A stretch of DNA of 5,480 nt from an uncultured Cloacibacillus sp. (lineage in GTDB: Bacteria; Synergistota; Synergistia; Synergistales; Synergistaceae). This document shows, one piece after another, positions 1-5,480 of the stretch. The DNA lies in NCBI GenBank assembly GCA_900544635.1, contig UQVV01000134.1:1-5480 (forward strand). Reading direction: 5' to 3'. The notes under the pieces are model-generated. The model ran no database searches and was not told the origin of the DNA. It saw only the letters and a list, made by a program, of their open reading frames with translations. The first letter of the stretch is position 1. The number at the start of each line of letters is the position of its first letter. The translations under genes and the position numbers were made by a program.

Positions 1-110
1 TTTACGGCATCGGCGCCGGCACCGTGCTCTCCGCGTTTGCGATAGGGCGCATCATAAAAATTTACGAAAGGGCGGACGCTTCGCTGCGGCTCGGGGCAGG
101 AGCGCATTGA
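1..110 (+). CDS. C-terminal fragment of a YczE/YitT-like integral membrane protein (5' end outside window)
   Basis: The reading frame starting at base 3 is open from the window edge to TGA at 108-110 and encodes 35 residues; the rest of the gene lies upstream. The fragment begins YGIGAGTVLSAFAIGRIIKI, a hydrophobic glycine-rich segment that resembles the last transmembrane helix of the YczE/YitT group (pattern G-T-x-x-S-A-x-x-x-G-[RK]-I-[IV]), and then a short charged tail (YERADASLRLGAGAH). Members of that group are multi-pass inner-membrane proteins of unknown transport or regulatory role. The coding call rests on the open frame and the coherent membrane helix; the family call rests on one short motif and is tentative. 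Ninety-one bases separate its stop from the next gene, with no T-rich terminator between them, so read-through into the RNase J gene is possible. Another small multi-pass protein with a similar final helix cannot be excluded. Confidence 0.5.
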   Translation, partial: YGIGAGTVLSAFAIGRIIKIYERADASLRLGAGAH

Positions 111-134
111 CGCGGCGGAGCGGTCAAGAATATC

Positions 135-150
135 GGCTGTACGGATAGCC
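135..150 (+). other. small hairpin in the rnj leader, flanked by AATATCG repeats
   Basis: GGCTGT (135-140) can pair with ATAGCC (145-150) around an ACGG loop, giving six pairs of which one is G-T. The hairpin is bracketed by two direct copies of AATATCG, at 129-135 and 152-158. No T run follows, so it is not an intrinsic terminator. It could be a weak protein-binding or mRNA 5'-end structure, or chance. The rest of 111-201 shows no coding potential and no clear -35/-10 pair. Confidence 0.25.
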
Positions 151-181
151 CAATATCGCGCGACGTGATAGGATATATTAT

Positions 182-189
182 GGAAGGGG
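182..189 (+). promoter_or_regulatory. ribosome binding site for RNase J gene
   Basis: GGAAGGGG is the only good Shine-Dalgarno-like purine stretch before the RNase J frame. It ends 12 bases before ATG 202, 6 bases before an in-frame TTG at 196, and directly abuts another in-frame TTG at 190. ATG 202 is preferred because it is an ATG and gives a normal hydrophilic N-terminus (MAESENKK); TTG 196 has the better spacing and is the main alternative, adding only two residues (MF). TTG 190 is ruled out because it leaves no spacing. Confidence 0.55.
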
Positions 190-201
190 TTGTGTTTGTT
201 T

Positions 202-1908
202 ATGGCCGAATCCGAGAATAAGAAGGCCTCCGTGCGGAGGCGGCTGAAGAGAAAGCCGGAGCTGACGGTCTGCCCGCTCGGCGGGATGGGGGAGATCGGG
301 AAGAATCTCACCGTTTTCCGCTGCGGCGACGATTTTATAATCGTGGACTGCGGGCTGAAGTTTCCCGAGGAAGATATGCTCGGGATTGATTTCGTCATTC
401 CGGACATTGAATATCTGATAGAGAATAAATCGAAGATAAAGGCGATTTTTATAACGCACGGACACGAGGATCACATCGGCGCGCTGCCTTTCGTGCTGCC
501 TCGGCTCGACGTGCCGGTCTACTGCTCGCGGCTCGCGGGAGGGCTCATCGAGAACAAGATGGTGGACGCGCGGACGGGCTACGCGCCCGATTACCGTTAT
601 GTCTGCCCCGGCGACAGGGTTACTGCGGGATGCTTCGAGGTTGAGTTCGTTCAGCTCTGCCATTCGATTCCAGACGCCTTCGCGCTCGCCATTCACACGC
701 CGCTCGGCGTCATAGTCCACACAGGAGATTTCAAATTCGACCCGACGCCCGCTGACGGCAACAGGCCAGACTACAGCACTCTCGCGCGCCTCGGGGACGA
801 GGGCGTGCTGCTGCTGATGTCCGACTCGACGAACGTCGAGCGTCCCGGCTCCACGCCGTCGGAGAAAGTCATCGGGCAGACCTTCGAGCGTTTCTTCCGC
901 CTCTATAAGGACAGGCGCATCGTCATTGCTACCTTTGCGAGCAATCTCAACAGGACGCAGATGATTCTCGCGACGGCGGCGCGCTTCAACCGCAAGGCCG
1001 TACTCGTCGGGCGGAGCATGATTGCGAACGTCGAGCTCGCGGCACAGCTTGGCTATCTTGACGTGCCTGACGGGCTCATCGTTTCTGCGCAGGAGGCGGA
1101 GCATCTGCCGGACAACCACGTCGTCGTGCTGACGACAGGCAGCCAGGGGGAGCCGTTCTCCGGGCTCGTGCTTATGAGCCGCGGCGCGCACCGTCAGGTG
1201 AAGCTCGGCGCCAAGGATTTGGTGATCATCTCCGCGAATCCGATCCCCGGCAACGAGAAGCTCGTGAGCCAAACGGTAAACAGGCTCTTTGCATGCGGCG
1301 CCGAGGTCATCTACGAACGCGAGGAGAAAATCCACGTCTCGGGCCACGCCTCGCGCAACGAGCTGATGCTGATGTTCAGCCTCACGAGGCCGAAGTTCTT
1401 CGTGCCGTGCCACGGCGAGTACCGCCATCTTGTGCGCCACGCGCAGCTTGCGCGCGAGATGGGCGTAGCTGCGAAGAACGTCTTTATTTTGCAGAACGGC
1501 GACCAACTGCGCTTCAGCGGGCAGCGCGCGGAGATGATAGGGCGCGTGCAGGCCGGGCCTGTGCTTATAGACGGCGTTGTGCTCGGCGAGTTCGAGGGCA
1601 GCATTCTGCGCGAGCGGCGCGAAATGGCGGAGAACGGCCTCGTCGTCGTCTCCGTCGTGCTCGACGCTTCGATGAAGCCCGCGGCGCCCGTGCAGATACA
1701 GACGCGCGGAAGCGTATATTCTGCGGACGACGGCAGCACCTTCAGCGAGCTCGAAAACGCCGTGCTGACGGCTGTCGCGCAGTTCGCGCGCACGCCGGGC
1801 GCGAAGCGTGAGACTCTGCCGACGGAGATACGCAAGCGGATACGCGAGGTTTTCTCTAAGAGTTCGCGCAATTATCCGACGATCATACCGCTTATAACGT
1901 ATATTTAA
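202..1908 (+). CDS. rnj: Ribonuclease J (metallo-beta-lactamase/beta-CASP RNase)
   Basis: A 568-residue protein, close to the usual ~555 of RNase J. The family has 5'-to-3' exonuclease and endonuclease activity and acts in mRNA decay and rRNA maturation in the cytoplasm of bacteria that often lack RNase E. Seen in the sequence, numbered from ATG 202: a basic N-terminal tail (about residues 6-20), then GGMGEIGKN (27-35) opening the metallo-beta-lactamase fold; the zinc motif HGHEDH (86-91); His154 in the CHSIPD segment; Asp176 in HTGDFKFD; the SDSTN motif (207-211); the beta-CASP domain with SNLNRTQ (247-253); SGH (His382); and PCHGEYRHL (His404). The expected metal ligands are all present, so the enzyme should be active. 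After about residue 450 comes the C-terminal domain typical of the family, ending in RNYPTIIPLITYI. Only one RNase J copy lies here, so J1 versus J2 cannot be assigned. It starts 91 bases after the preceding gene and is followed by a likely terminator, so it may be transcribed separately from the uppP cluster. Confidence 0.97.
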   Translation: MAESENKKASVRRRLKRKPELTVCPLGGMGEIGKNLTVFRCGDDFIIVDCGLKFPEEDMLGIDFVIPDIEYLIENKSKIKAIFITHGHEDHIGALPFVLPRLDVPVYCSRLAGGLIENKMVDARTGYAPDYRYVCPGDRVTAGCFEVEFVQLCHSIPDAFALAIHTPLGVIVHTGDFKFDPTPADGNRPDYSTLARLGDEGVLLLMSDSTNVERPGSTPSEKVIGQTFERFFRLYKDRRIVIATFASNLNRTQMILATAARFNRKAVLVGRSMIANVELAAQLGYLDVPDGLIVSAQEAEHLPDNHVVVLTTGSQGEPFSGLVLMSRGAHRQVKLGAKDLVIISANPIPGNEKLVSQTVNRLFACGAEVIYEREEKIHVSGHASRNELMLMFSLTRPKFFVPCHGEYRHLVRHAQLAREMGVAAKNVFILQNGDQLRFSGQRAEMIGRVQAGPVLIDGVVLGEFEGSILRERREMAENGLVVVSVVLDASMKPAAPVQIQTRGSVYSADDGSTFSELENAVLTAVAQFARTPGAKRETLPTEIRKRIREVFSKSSRNYPTIIPLITYI

Positions 1909-1922
1909 GGCGCGGAAGGATA

Positions 1923-1928
1923 TATAAT
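1923..1928 (+). promoter_or_regulatory. candidate -10 box (TATAAT) ahead of uppP
   Basis: A perfect TATAAT occurs 15 bases after the RNase J stop in otherwise GC-rich DNA. No convincing TTGACA-like -35 is seen at 16-18 bases upstream (the hexamer at 1900-1905 is TATATT), and there is no TG extension. If used, transcription would start near 1935 and give uppP a leader of roughly 95-100 bases that includes the hairpins at 1970-1995. Supported only by the match and its position. Confidence 0.3.
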
Positions 1929-1969
1929 TTTTACCGGCTTCGCCGCGCCGTATCTTCTGCGCGCAGGCG

Positions 1970-1989
1970 GCGGCGCGCGCCGCTTTTTT
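1970..1989 (+). terminator. rho-independent terminator or attenuator between rnj and uppP
   Basis: Bases 1970-1983 are a perfect palindrome that folds as GCGGC-GCGC-GCCGC, immediately followed by six T (1984-1989). It sits 62 bases after the RNase J stop and 44 bases before the uppP start. The stem is short (five G-C/C-G pairs) but very GC-rich, as expected of an intrinsic terminator. The T run is only six long and then returns to GCGGCGG, so termination may be partial. If the TATAAT at 1923 is used, the element lies inside the uppP leader and would act as an attenuator. Confidence 0.5.
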
Positions 1990-1995
1990 GCGGCG
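1978..1995 (+). other. hairpin competing with the terminator stem
   Basis: CGCCGC (1978-1983) is perfectly complementary to GCGGCG (1990-1995), with the six T as its loop. It uses the 3' arm of the terminator stem and places the T run in a loop, so the two structures are mutually exclusive. The surrounding DNA is repetitive in GCG/CGG, so chance complementarity is a real possibility. Confidence 0.3.
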
Positions 1996-2014
1996 GGGCG
2001 CAAAATTTAGGAAC

Positions 2015-2021
2015 ATGAGGT
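2015..2021 (+). promoter_or_regulatory. ribosome binding site for uppP
   Basis: ATGAGGT, with GAGGT at 2017-2021, is the best Shine-Dalgarno-like match before uppP. It lies 11 bases before ATG 2033, somewhat long but acceptable, and no closer candidate exists. Confidence 0.5.
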
Positions 2022-2032
2022 AAAAACTGCAA

Positions 2033-2842
2033 ATGAATACGGATACGATCATTCTCGGCCTCGTACAGGGCTTTACGGAATTTCTGCCGGTCAGCAGCTC
2101 GGGCCATCTCGCGCTCGCGAAGATATTCCTCGGCATGGAGATGCCGCCGCTCAACTACGACCTTGTGCTGCACGTCTCGACGACGCTCGCGACGATAATT
2201 TTCTTCTTCCCCGATATATGCTCGCTCTTCGTCGAGTGGTGCAAGGGCTTCGGCGGCGGCGCGGCGCGCAGCAAGCCGGGCTGGAGCATCGGCTGGGCCG
2301 TCGCTCTCGGCACCTGCGTCACGGGGGCCATCGGCATGTCGATCAAGGATTTTTCCGAGGCCGCGTCGCTCAATTCGCTGATCGTCGGGATATGCCTGCT
2401 GATAACGGGCGTCATGCTCCTGCTCTCGCGTTATATACGCGGCGGCGGCGACAAGGTAACGCTGAAGAACGGCCTCATCGTCGGCGTAATTCAGGGCATC
2501 GCGGTGATGCCCGGCATCTCGCGCTCCGGCTCGACCATCATCGCGGGGCTCGCCTCGGGGCTTTCCAAAGAAGAAGCGTTCCGCTTTTCGTTCCTTCTTT
2601 CCATACCTGCGATAATCGGCGCGACCTGCGTCCAGGCCCTTGAGTTCGGCGGCTGGGACAGCTTCGTCTCCACGCTGCCGGAGGGATGGCTCGTCGGCGC
2701 GGTCTGCTCGTTCGCGAGCGGCCTTCTGTCGCTCTTCCTTTTGAAACGGCTCGTCATCGCCTCAAAGTGGTGGTACTTCGGCGTCTACTGCCTCGCGGTC
2801 GGCGGCCTGTCCGTAATTTTGACCTGCATGGGAGGATGGTAA
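2033..2842 (+). CDS. uppP: Undecaprenyl-diphosphatase (UppP/BacA family)
   Basis: A 269-residue integral membrane protein, the usual length for UppP. The enzyme removes the terminal phosphate from undecaprenyl diphosphate, regenerating the lipid carrier used for peptidoglycan and other surface glycans; in E. coli and B. subtilis it is linked to bacitracin resistance. Motif 1 is seen at residues 10-25 (LVQGFTEFLPVSSSGH), with Gln12 and Glu16 at the positions of E. coli Glu17 and Glu21, and Ser22 and His25 matching Ser27 and His30. Motif 2 is PGISRSGST (160-168), with Arg164 as the phosphate-binding arginine. Gln at the first position is a known family variant. Hydrophobic segments fall near 43-60, 85-103, 112-132, 147-160, 183-203, 218-238 and 245-265, with a glycine-rich loop around 71-84. 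The stop is one base before the next gene's ATG, so it heads the coupled cluster; it lies downstream of the candidate terminator/attenuator. Confidence 0.96.
   Translation: MNTDTIILGLVQGFTEFLPVSSSGHLALAKIFLGMEMPPLNYDLVLHVSTTLATIIFFFPDICSLFVEWCKGFGGGAARSKPGWSIGWAVALGTCVTGAIGMSIKDFSEAASLNSLIVGICLLITGVMLLLSRYIRGGGDKVTLKNGLIVGVIQGIAVMPGISRSGSTIIAGLASGLSKEEAFRFSFLLSIPAIIGATCVQALEFGGWDSFVSTLPEGWLVGAVCSFASGLLSLFLLKRLVIASKWWYFGVYCLAVGGLSVILTCMGGW
2831..2835 (+). promoter_or_regulatory. ribosome binding site for the DUF4321-like gene
   Basis: GGAGG lies inside the last codons of uppP and ends eight bases before ATG 2844. It is the most canonical Shine-Dalgarno in the window and fixes the start of the small downstream gene. 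Confidence 0.75.
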
Positions 2843-2843
2843 T

Positions 2844-3092
2844 ATGGCTCTCGTAAAAAGCGCATCGCTCCGCTGGGGCGTGATTTTCCTCTGCATGATA
2901 CTCGGCACGTGGCTCGGCCTCTTTCTCCAGAGATTTTCCGCCACGTCGCTGCTTTTCTCGAACATAGTAGACTTCACGGTGGACGTGCGCGAGATAGACC
3001 TGCTGATGCTGCGGCTCGGCTTTCTTTTCGCGCTGAAGCTGAACCTCGGCACGCTCATCGGCGCGATATCGGGGATAGTGATAACAAGATGA
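2844..3092 (+). CDS. DUF4321-like small membrane protein, function unknown
   Basis: An 82-residue protein with two predicted membrane helices: about residues 12-28 (WGVIFLCMILGTWLGLFL region) and 56-80, the latter carrying LGFLFALKLNLGTLIGAISG. The linker (about 31-52) ends in an acidic, probably exposed stretch, VDVREIDLL. Size, two-helix layout and the second-helix pattern G-F-x-x-x-[IL]-K-[LI]-N-L-x-[ST]-[LI]-[IL]-G match what I recall of DUF4321, small proteins commonly encoded next to maf; that recall is the basis for the name and no biochemical role is known to me. A strong GGAGG at eight bases, a one-base gap to uppP and a four-base ATGA overlap with maf (3089-3092) show it is a real, cotranslated gene. 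A lysine and an asparagine within the second helix (KLN) are unusual for a simple anchor and hint at a functional site or partner contact (inference). Confidence 0.85.
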   Translation: MALVKSASLRWGVIFLCMILGTWLGLFLQRFSATSLLFSNIVDFTVDVREIDLLMLRLGFLFALKLNLGTLIGAISGIVITR

Positions 3093-3682
3093 TAAAGAAC
3101 ATAGTCCTCGCCTCGGGCAGCCCGAGGCGGCGCGAGCTTCTCGCCGGGCTCGGCTGGGAGTTCCGCGTCGAGCCGTCGCTTATAACGGAGACGAAGCCGG
3201 AGGGCGAAACGCCGGCGCATCTCGTGAAGCGCCTCGCCTTTGAGAAGGCCTCGGAGGTTGCGGGGCGCTTTCCCGGAAACTGGGTCGTCGGGGCAGACAC
3301 CGTGGTCGCGATAGACGGAATGATTCTCGGCAAGCCGAAGGACGAGGCGGAGGCGAAGTCCATGCTGCGCCGCCTCGCTGGCGCGACTCATTCTGTGTTC
3401 ACGGGCGTCGCGCTCATCGCGCCGGACGGCAGAAGCTTGTCTGAGACGGACGAAACGAAGGTGACCTTCCGTCCGCTGAGCGACGAGGAAATTTCCGCCT
3501 ACGTCGCATGCGGCGAGAGCATGGACAAGGCCGGAGCCTACGCGATACAGGGACGCGGCACTCTGCTCGCCTCTCGGATCGAGGGCTGCTATTTCAACGT
3601 CGTCGGCCTTCCGCTCTTTCTGCTGAGCCGCATGTTCGCCTCTATGGGCGCGCCGCTTTCCGCGCAGTGGGGGAATGAATGA
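3089..3682 (+). CDS. maf: Maf-family nucleoside triphosphate pyrophosphatase (dTTP/UTP type)
   Basis: A 197-residue cytoplasmic protein of normal Maf length. Maf enzymes cleave NTPs to NMP and pyrophosphate; the YhdE-type subfamily prefers dTTP, UTP and modified pyrimidines and has been linked to septum control and house-cleaning of the nucleotide pool. Motifs seen: LASGSPRRRELL (7-18); FEKA (51-54, Lys53); GADTVV (68-73) with Asp70 as the expected catalytic base; GKPKDEAEA (81-89, Lys82); HSVFTGV (101-107); GESMDKAGAYAIQG (142-155); and NVVGLPL (170-176). The DKAGAYAIQG block is the YhdE signature rather than the YceF (m7GTP) form. ATG 3089 is chosen because the protein opens with the family's conserved N-terminus; an upstream ATG in the same frame (2909) would add 60 residues that overlap the small membrane-protein gene and lack Maf similarity. 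Its own Shine-Dalgarno is poor (GGGGA at 3071-3075), so translation probably depends on the ATGA overlap with the preceding gene. Confidence 0.96.
   Translation: MIKNIVLASGSPRRRELLAGLGWEFRVEPSLITETKPEGETPAHLVKRLAFEKASEVAGRFPGNWVVGADTVVAIDGMILGKPKDEAEAKSMLRRLAGATHSVFTGVALIAPDGRSLSETDETKVTFRPLSDEEISAYVACGESMDKAGAYAIQGRGTLLASRIEGCYFNVVGLPLFLLSRMFASMGAPLSAQWGNE
3669..3674 (+). promoter_or_regulatory. ribosome binding site for the DUF5693-like gene
   Basis: GGGGGA lies within the last codons of maf. Two adjacent in-frame ATGs follow, at 3679 (four bases away, forming ATGA with the maf stop) and 3682 (seven bases away, forming TGATG). Spacing slightly favours 3682; the choice changes the product by one Met. 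A third ATG at 3675 is in another frame. Confidence 0.45.
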
Positions 3683-5480
3683 TGAAGAGCATCAACCGGC
3701 GCAGCCTTTTGTACTTCGCGCTCGCCGTCGCCGCGGCGCTCGCGCTTTACGGCCTTTCCGCTCGCTTGGCCGCGGAGAGCGGCGGCAAGACGGCGGCCTT
3801 CGTCACAGACGGCCGCGAAATTTTCTCGCTCGCCTACCAGAGCGGCAAAACGCCCGCCGACGTATGGCGCGAGGTCAACGCGCTCGGCGTCGCAGGAGCC
3901 GCGGTCTCGGAGTTCACGGGCGACGAGCTCGCTATGTATTCCAGCCTCGGCGTGCGTTTCGGTCCGGCGGCTGTGTTTACGGCTAAGCTTAACGCGGACG
4001 CGGCGCGCGCCGTGCTCTGCTGGAGCAAGAACTCGCCATACGGCGCGCGGCTCCGTTCGTACCTCGAGCGCAAGCTTCCGAACGTCGGCTTCGTCGAGGC
4101 GAGCGGCAACGTTTACGCGCTTCTGCCGGGAACGGTGGAGGAGTTCAAATCCTCTGCGCTCGTCCCGGATTTCTCGGCGCTCGAATTCTGCCGCGCCAAC
4201 GGCGCGGACGTTCTCTTCCGTCCCGGCCCCTGCACGCCGTCCTCCGGCGCGGACGTCGCCGAGGCCCTCGACTGGCTCACCAACGAATATCCTCAGATTA
4301 AAAATATAATCCCCGCCGGCGCGATACTCGCCGGTTATCCCGACGTGCGTCCGCTGGCCGCGGTCATGAAGGCGAAGGGGATAACCCTGTCGCAGGTCGA
4401 ATTCGTGCGGCAGATAGGCGTCCCCGCGCTCGCGCGGAATCTCGGAAGCCTCGTCGTGCCGATGCACAGCCTCACGAAAGAGGAGATAATCTCGCGCAGC
4501 ATCAGCCGCCCGACGATTGTCGACCGCTACGTGCGCGCGGTGCACGAGCGCTCGATACGCCTCGTCATGGTGCATCCGTACGATTTGCAGATGGGCGCGC
4601 GGCTCGACATATTCCTGAAAGACCTCGGCGAATATAAGGCGGCGCTCGAAGCGCGCGGCTACGCGCTCGGATGGCCTAAGCCGCTGCCCGTGTGGCCCGC
4701 GCCGCTCGCGGGGGCCTTCGCATGCGGAATATGCTTCGTCTTCACGCTCTGGTTCTACGGCTCGCGGATGAACGGCAGCGAAAAGCTTCCTGTACCGCTC
4801 TCTTCGGCGCTGGCGCTCTTCGCGGCGTCGGCGGCGCTCGGCGGCGCGCTCTGGTATTCGTCCGCCGTGGCGCGGCTCGCGGGCGGCCTCTGCGGGGCGC
4901 TCGTCGCGACAGAAGCGGCGCTCTGCGCGCTTGAAAGCGCCCACAGCCGCGTGCGCGGAGCCGTACTCGCGCTGCTGACCGTCGTCGCGGGAGGGCTGTC
5001 GATAGCTTCTTTCTACGGGACGTCGGCCGCGGCTCTGCGCCTCACGCCCTTCTCGGGCGTCAAGCTGACGCTGCTGCTGCCGCTGATTCTGATTTTCGCG
5101 CACGACATGAAGCGCCGCGTCCACCCGGAGGGCTTCCTCGAGGTCATGCGCCGCTCGCCGCTCTGGACGGAGCTCGCGCTGCTCGGTGTCGTGATGCTCG
5201 GCGCGCTCGTGATGGCGCTGCGCAGCGGCAACGTCTCGAACGTCCCGGGCTGGGAGGTCGCCTTCCGCGACTTTGTCGAGAATATGCTCATTGTGCGGCC
5301 GCGCACGAAGGAGTTCATGATAGGCTATCCGGCGCTCGTCATATACTGGTTCACGGTGCGCAAGGGGCTGATTCCCTATTACCGCGAGGTGCTGCGGCTC
5401 GCCGCGGCGCTCGCCTTCTGCTCTGCGGTCAACACCTTCTGCCATTTCCACACGCCGCTCTATCTGAGCGTGATACGCAC
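3682..5480 (+). CDS. DUF5693-like multi-pass membrane protein with large extracytoplasmic domain (3' end outside window)
   Basis: The frame is open from ATG 3682 to the window edge, 599 codons without a stop, so the C-terminus is missing. Residues 1-30 form a basic start (MKSINRRS) and one membrane helix (about 8-26). Residues about 30-335 are hydrophilic and probably outside the membrane. About eight helices follow, near 338-358, 370-392, 396-415, 425-446, 457-474, 495-514, 541-558 and 570-590. Features I associate with DUF5693 are AVSEFTGDEL (74-83), RPTIVDRYVRAVHERSIR (276-293), VRPRTKEFMIGYPAL (538-552) in a late loop/helix, and NTFCHFHTPL (584-593). Family members I recall are about 650 residues, so some 50 residues are probably absent. 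No enzymatic motif is recognised and function is unknown. In the family the gene often precedes csaB, a pyruvyl transferase for surface glycans; that gene would lie past the window end. It overlaps the maf stop by one base, so translation is probably coupled. Confidence 0.88.
   Translation, partial: MKSINRRSLLYFALAVAAALALYGLSARLAAESGGKTAAFVTDGREIFSLAYQSGKTPADVWREVNALGVAGAAVSEFTGDELAMYSSLGVRFGPAAVFTAKLNADAARAVLCWSKNSPYGARLRSYLERKLPNVGFVEASGNVYALLPGTVEEFKSSALVPDFSALEFCRANGADVLFRPGPCTPSSGADVAEALDWLTNEYPQIKNIIPAGAILAGYPDVRPLAAVMKAKGITLSQVEFVRQIGVPALARNLGSLVVPMHSLTKEEIISRSISRPTIVDRYVRAVHERSIRLVMVHPYDLQMGARLDIFLKDLGEYKAALEARGYALGWPKPLPVWPAPLAGAFACGICFVFTLWFYGSRMNGSEKLPVPLSSALALFAASAALGGALWYSSAVARLAGGLCGALVATEAALCALESAHSRVRGAVLALLTVVAGGLSIASFYGTSAAALRLTPFSGVKLTLLLPLILIFAHDMKRRVHPEGFLEVMRRSPLWTELALLGVVMLGALVMALRSGNVSNVPGWEVAFRDFVENMLIVRPRTKEFMIGYPALVIYWFTVRKGLIPYYREVLRLAAALAFCSAVNTFCHFHTPLYLSVIR

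Noticed and set aside
1293..1811. 172-codon plus-strand frame inside RNase J, and similar short frames at 2218-2643 and 4692-4934
   Set aside because: Arg/Ala-rich out-of-frame translations inside well-supported genes, with no ribosome binding site or motif of their own.
1961..2000. GCG/CGG-rich tract considered as a repeat element or CRISPR-like repeat
   Set aside because: There is no regular unit or spacer structure; the tract is explained by the terminator-like palindrome in GC-rich DNA.
178..2154. 658-codon open frame on the minus strand opposite RNase J
   Set aside because: It is antisense to a gene with a full set of catalytic motifs; the product is rich in Arg/His/Glu/Ala with no recognisable domain, as expected from GC-rich codon bias mirrored on the other strand.
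2909..3088. Upstream in-frame extension of maf (start at ATG 2909)
   Set aside because: The extra 60 residues lack Maf similarity, overlap almost the entire small membrane-protein gene, and the family N-terminus begins exactly at ATG 3089.
3675..3986. 103-codon open frame starting at ATG 3675
   Set aside because: Arg-rich shadow in another frame of the DUF5693-like gene, which has a coherent membrane topology and shares the maf stop codon overlap.
3589..5451. 620-codon open frame on the minus strand opposite the DUF5693-like gene
   Set aside because: Low-complexity Arg/Glu/Ala/His-rich translation, no domain or signal, and it lies opposite a coherent membrane protein; a composition artefact.

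Overview
The window is a GC-rich stretch of bacterial chromosome with every supported gene on the + strand. Heavy use of ATA (Ile) and GC-ending codons, together with the gene set (RNase J, UppP, a DUF4321-type small membrane protein, a dTTP/UTP-type Maf and a DUF5693-type membrane protein), suggests Synergistota (Cloacibacillus/Synergistes-like) or, less likely, a GC-rich Clostridia-type lineage. This assignment is inference from gene content; there is no rRNA or other marker in the window.

Layout. Bases 1-110 hold the last 35 residues of a membrane protein that looks like the YczE/YitT group. A 91-base leader (111-201) follows, with a small hairpin and a strong purine-rich Shine-Dalgarno stretch. 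A complete RNase J gene (202-1908) has the whole metallo-beta-lactamase/beta-CASP motif set. The 124-base gap at 1909-2032 contains a TATAAT box, a GC hairpin followed by six T (a likely intrinsic terminator or attenuator) and a second hairpin that would compete with it. From 2033 a tightly packed run begins: uppP (2033-2842), a DUF4321-like small membrane protein (2844-3092), maf (3089-3682) and a DUF5693-like membrane protein (3682 to beyond the window end). The junctions are a 1-base gap, a 4-base ATGA overlap and a TGATG (or ATGA) overlap, so these four genes are very probably one translationally coupled operon.

Functionally, RNase J is a global mRNA/rRNA maturation and decay enzyme and may be a separate unit from what follows. 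UppP recycles the undecaprenyl lipid carrier used for peptidoglycan and other surface polymers. Maf is a nucleotide pyrophosphatase linked to cell division and nucleotide-pool control. The DUF4321 and DUF5693 proteins are uncharacterised integral membrane proteins. The cluster therefore reads as a cell-envelope module; from family knowledge, DUF5693 genes often precede csaB (polysaccharide pyruvyl transferase), which would be the expected next gene outside the window. No mobile element, CRISPR array, tRNA or rRNA was seen. The most promising unknown is the DUF5693 protein with its large predicted extracytoplasmic domain, coupled to carrier-lipid recycling.
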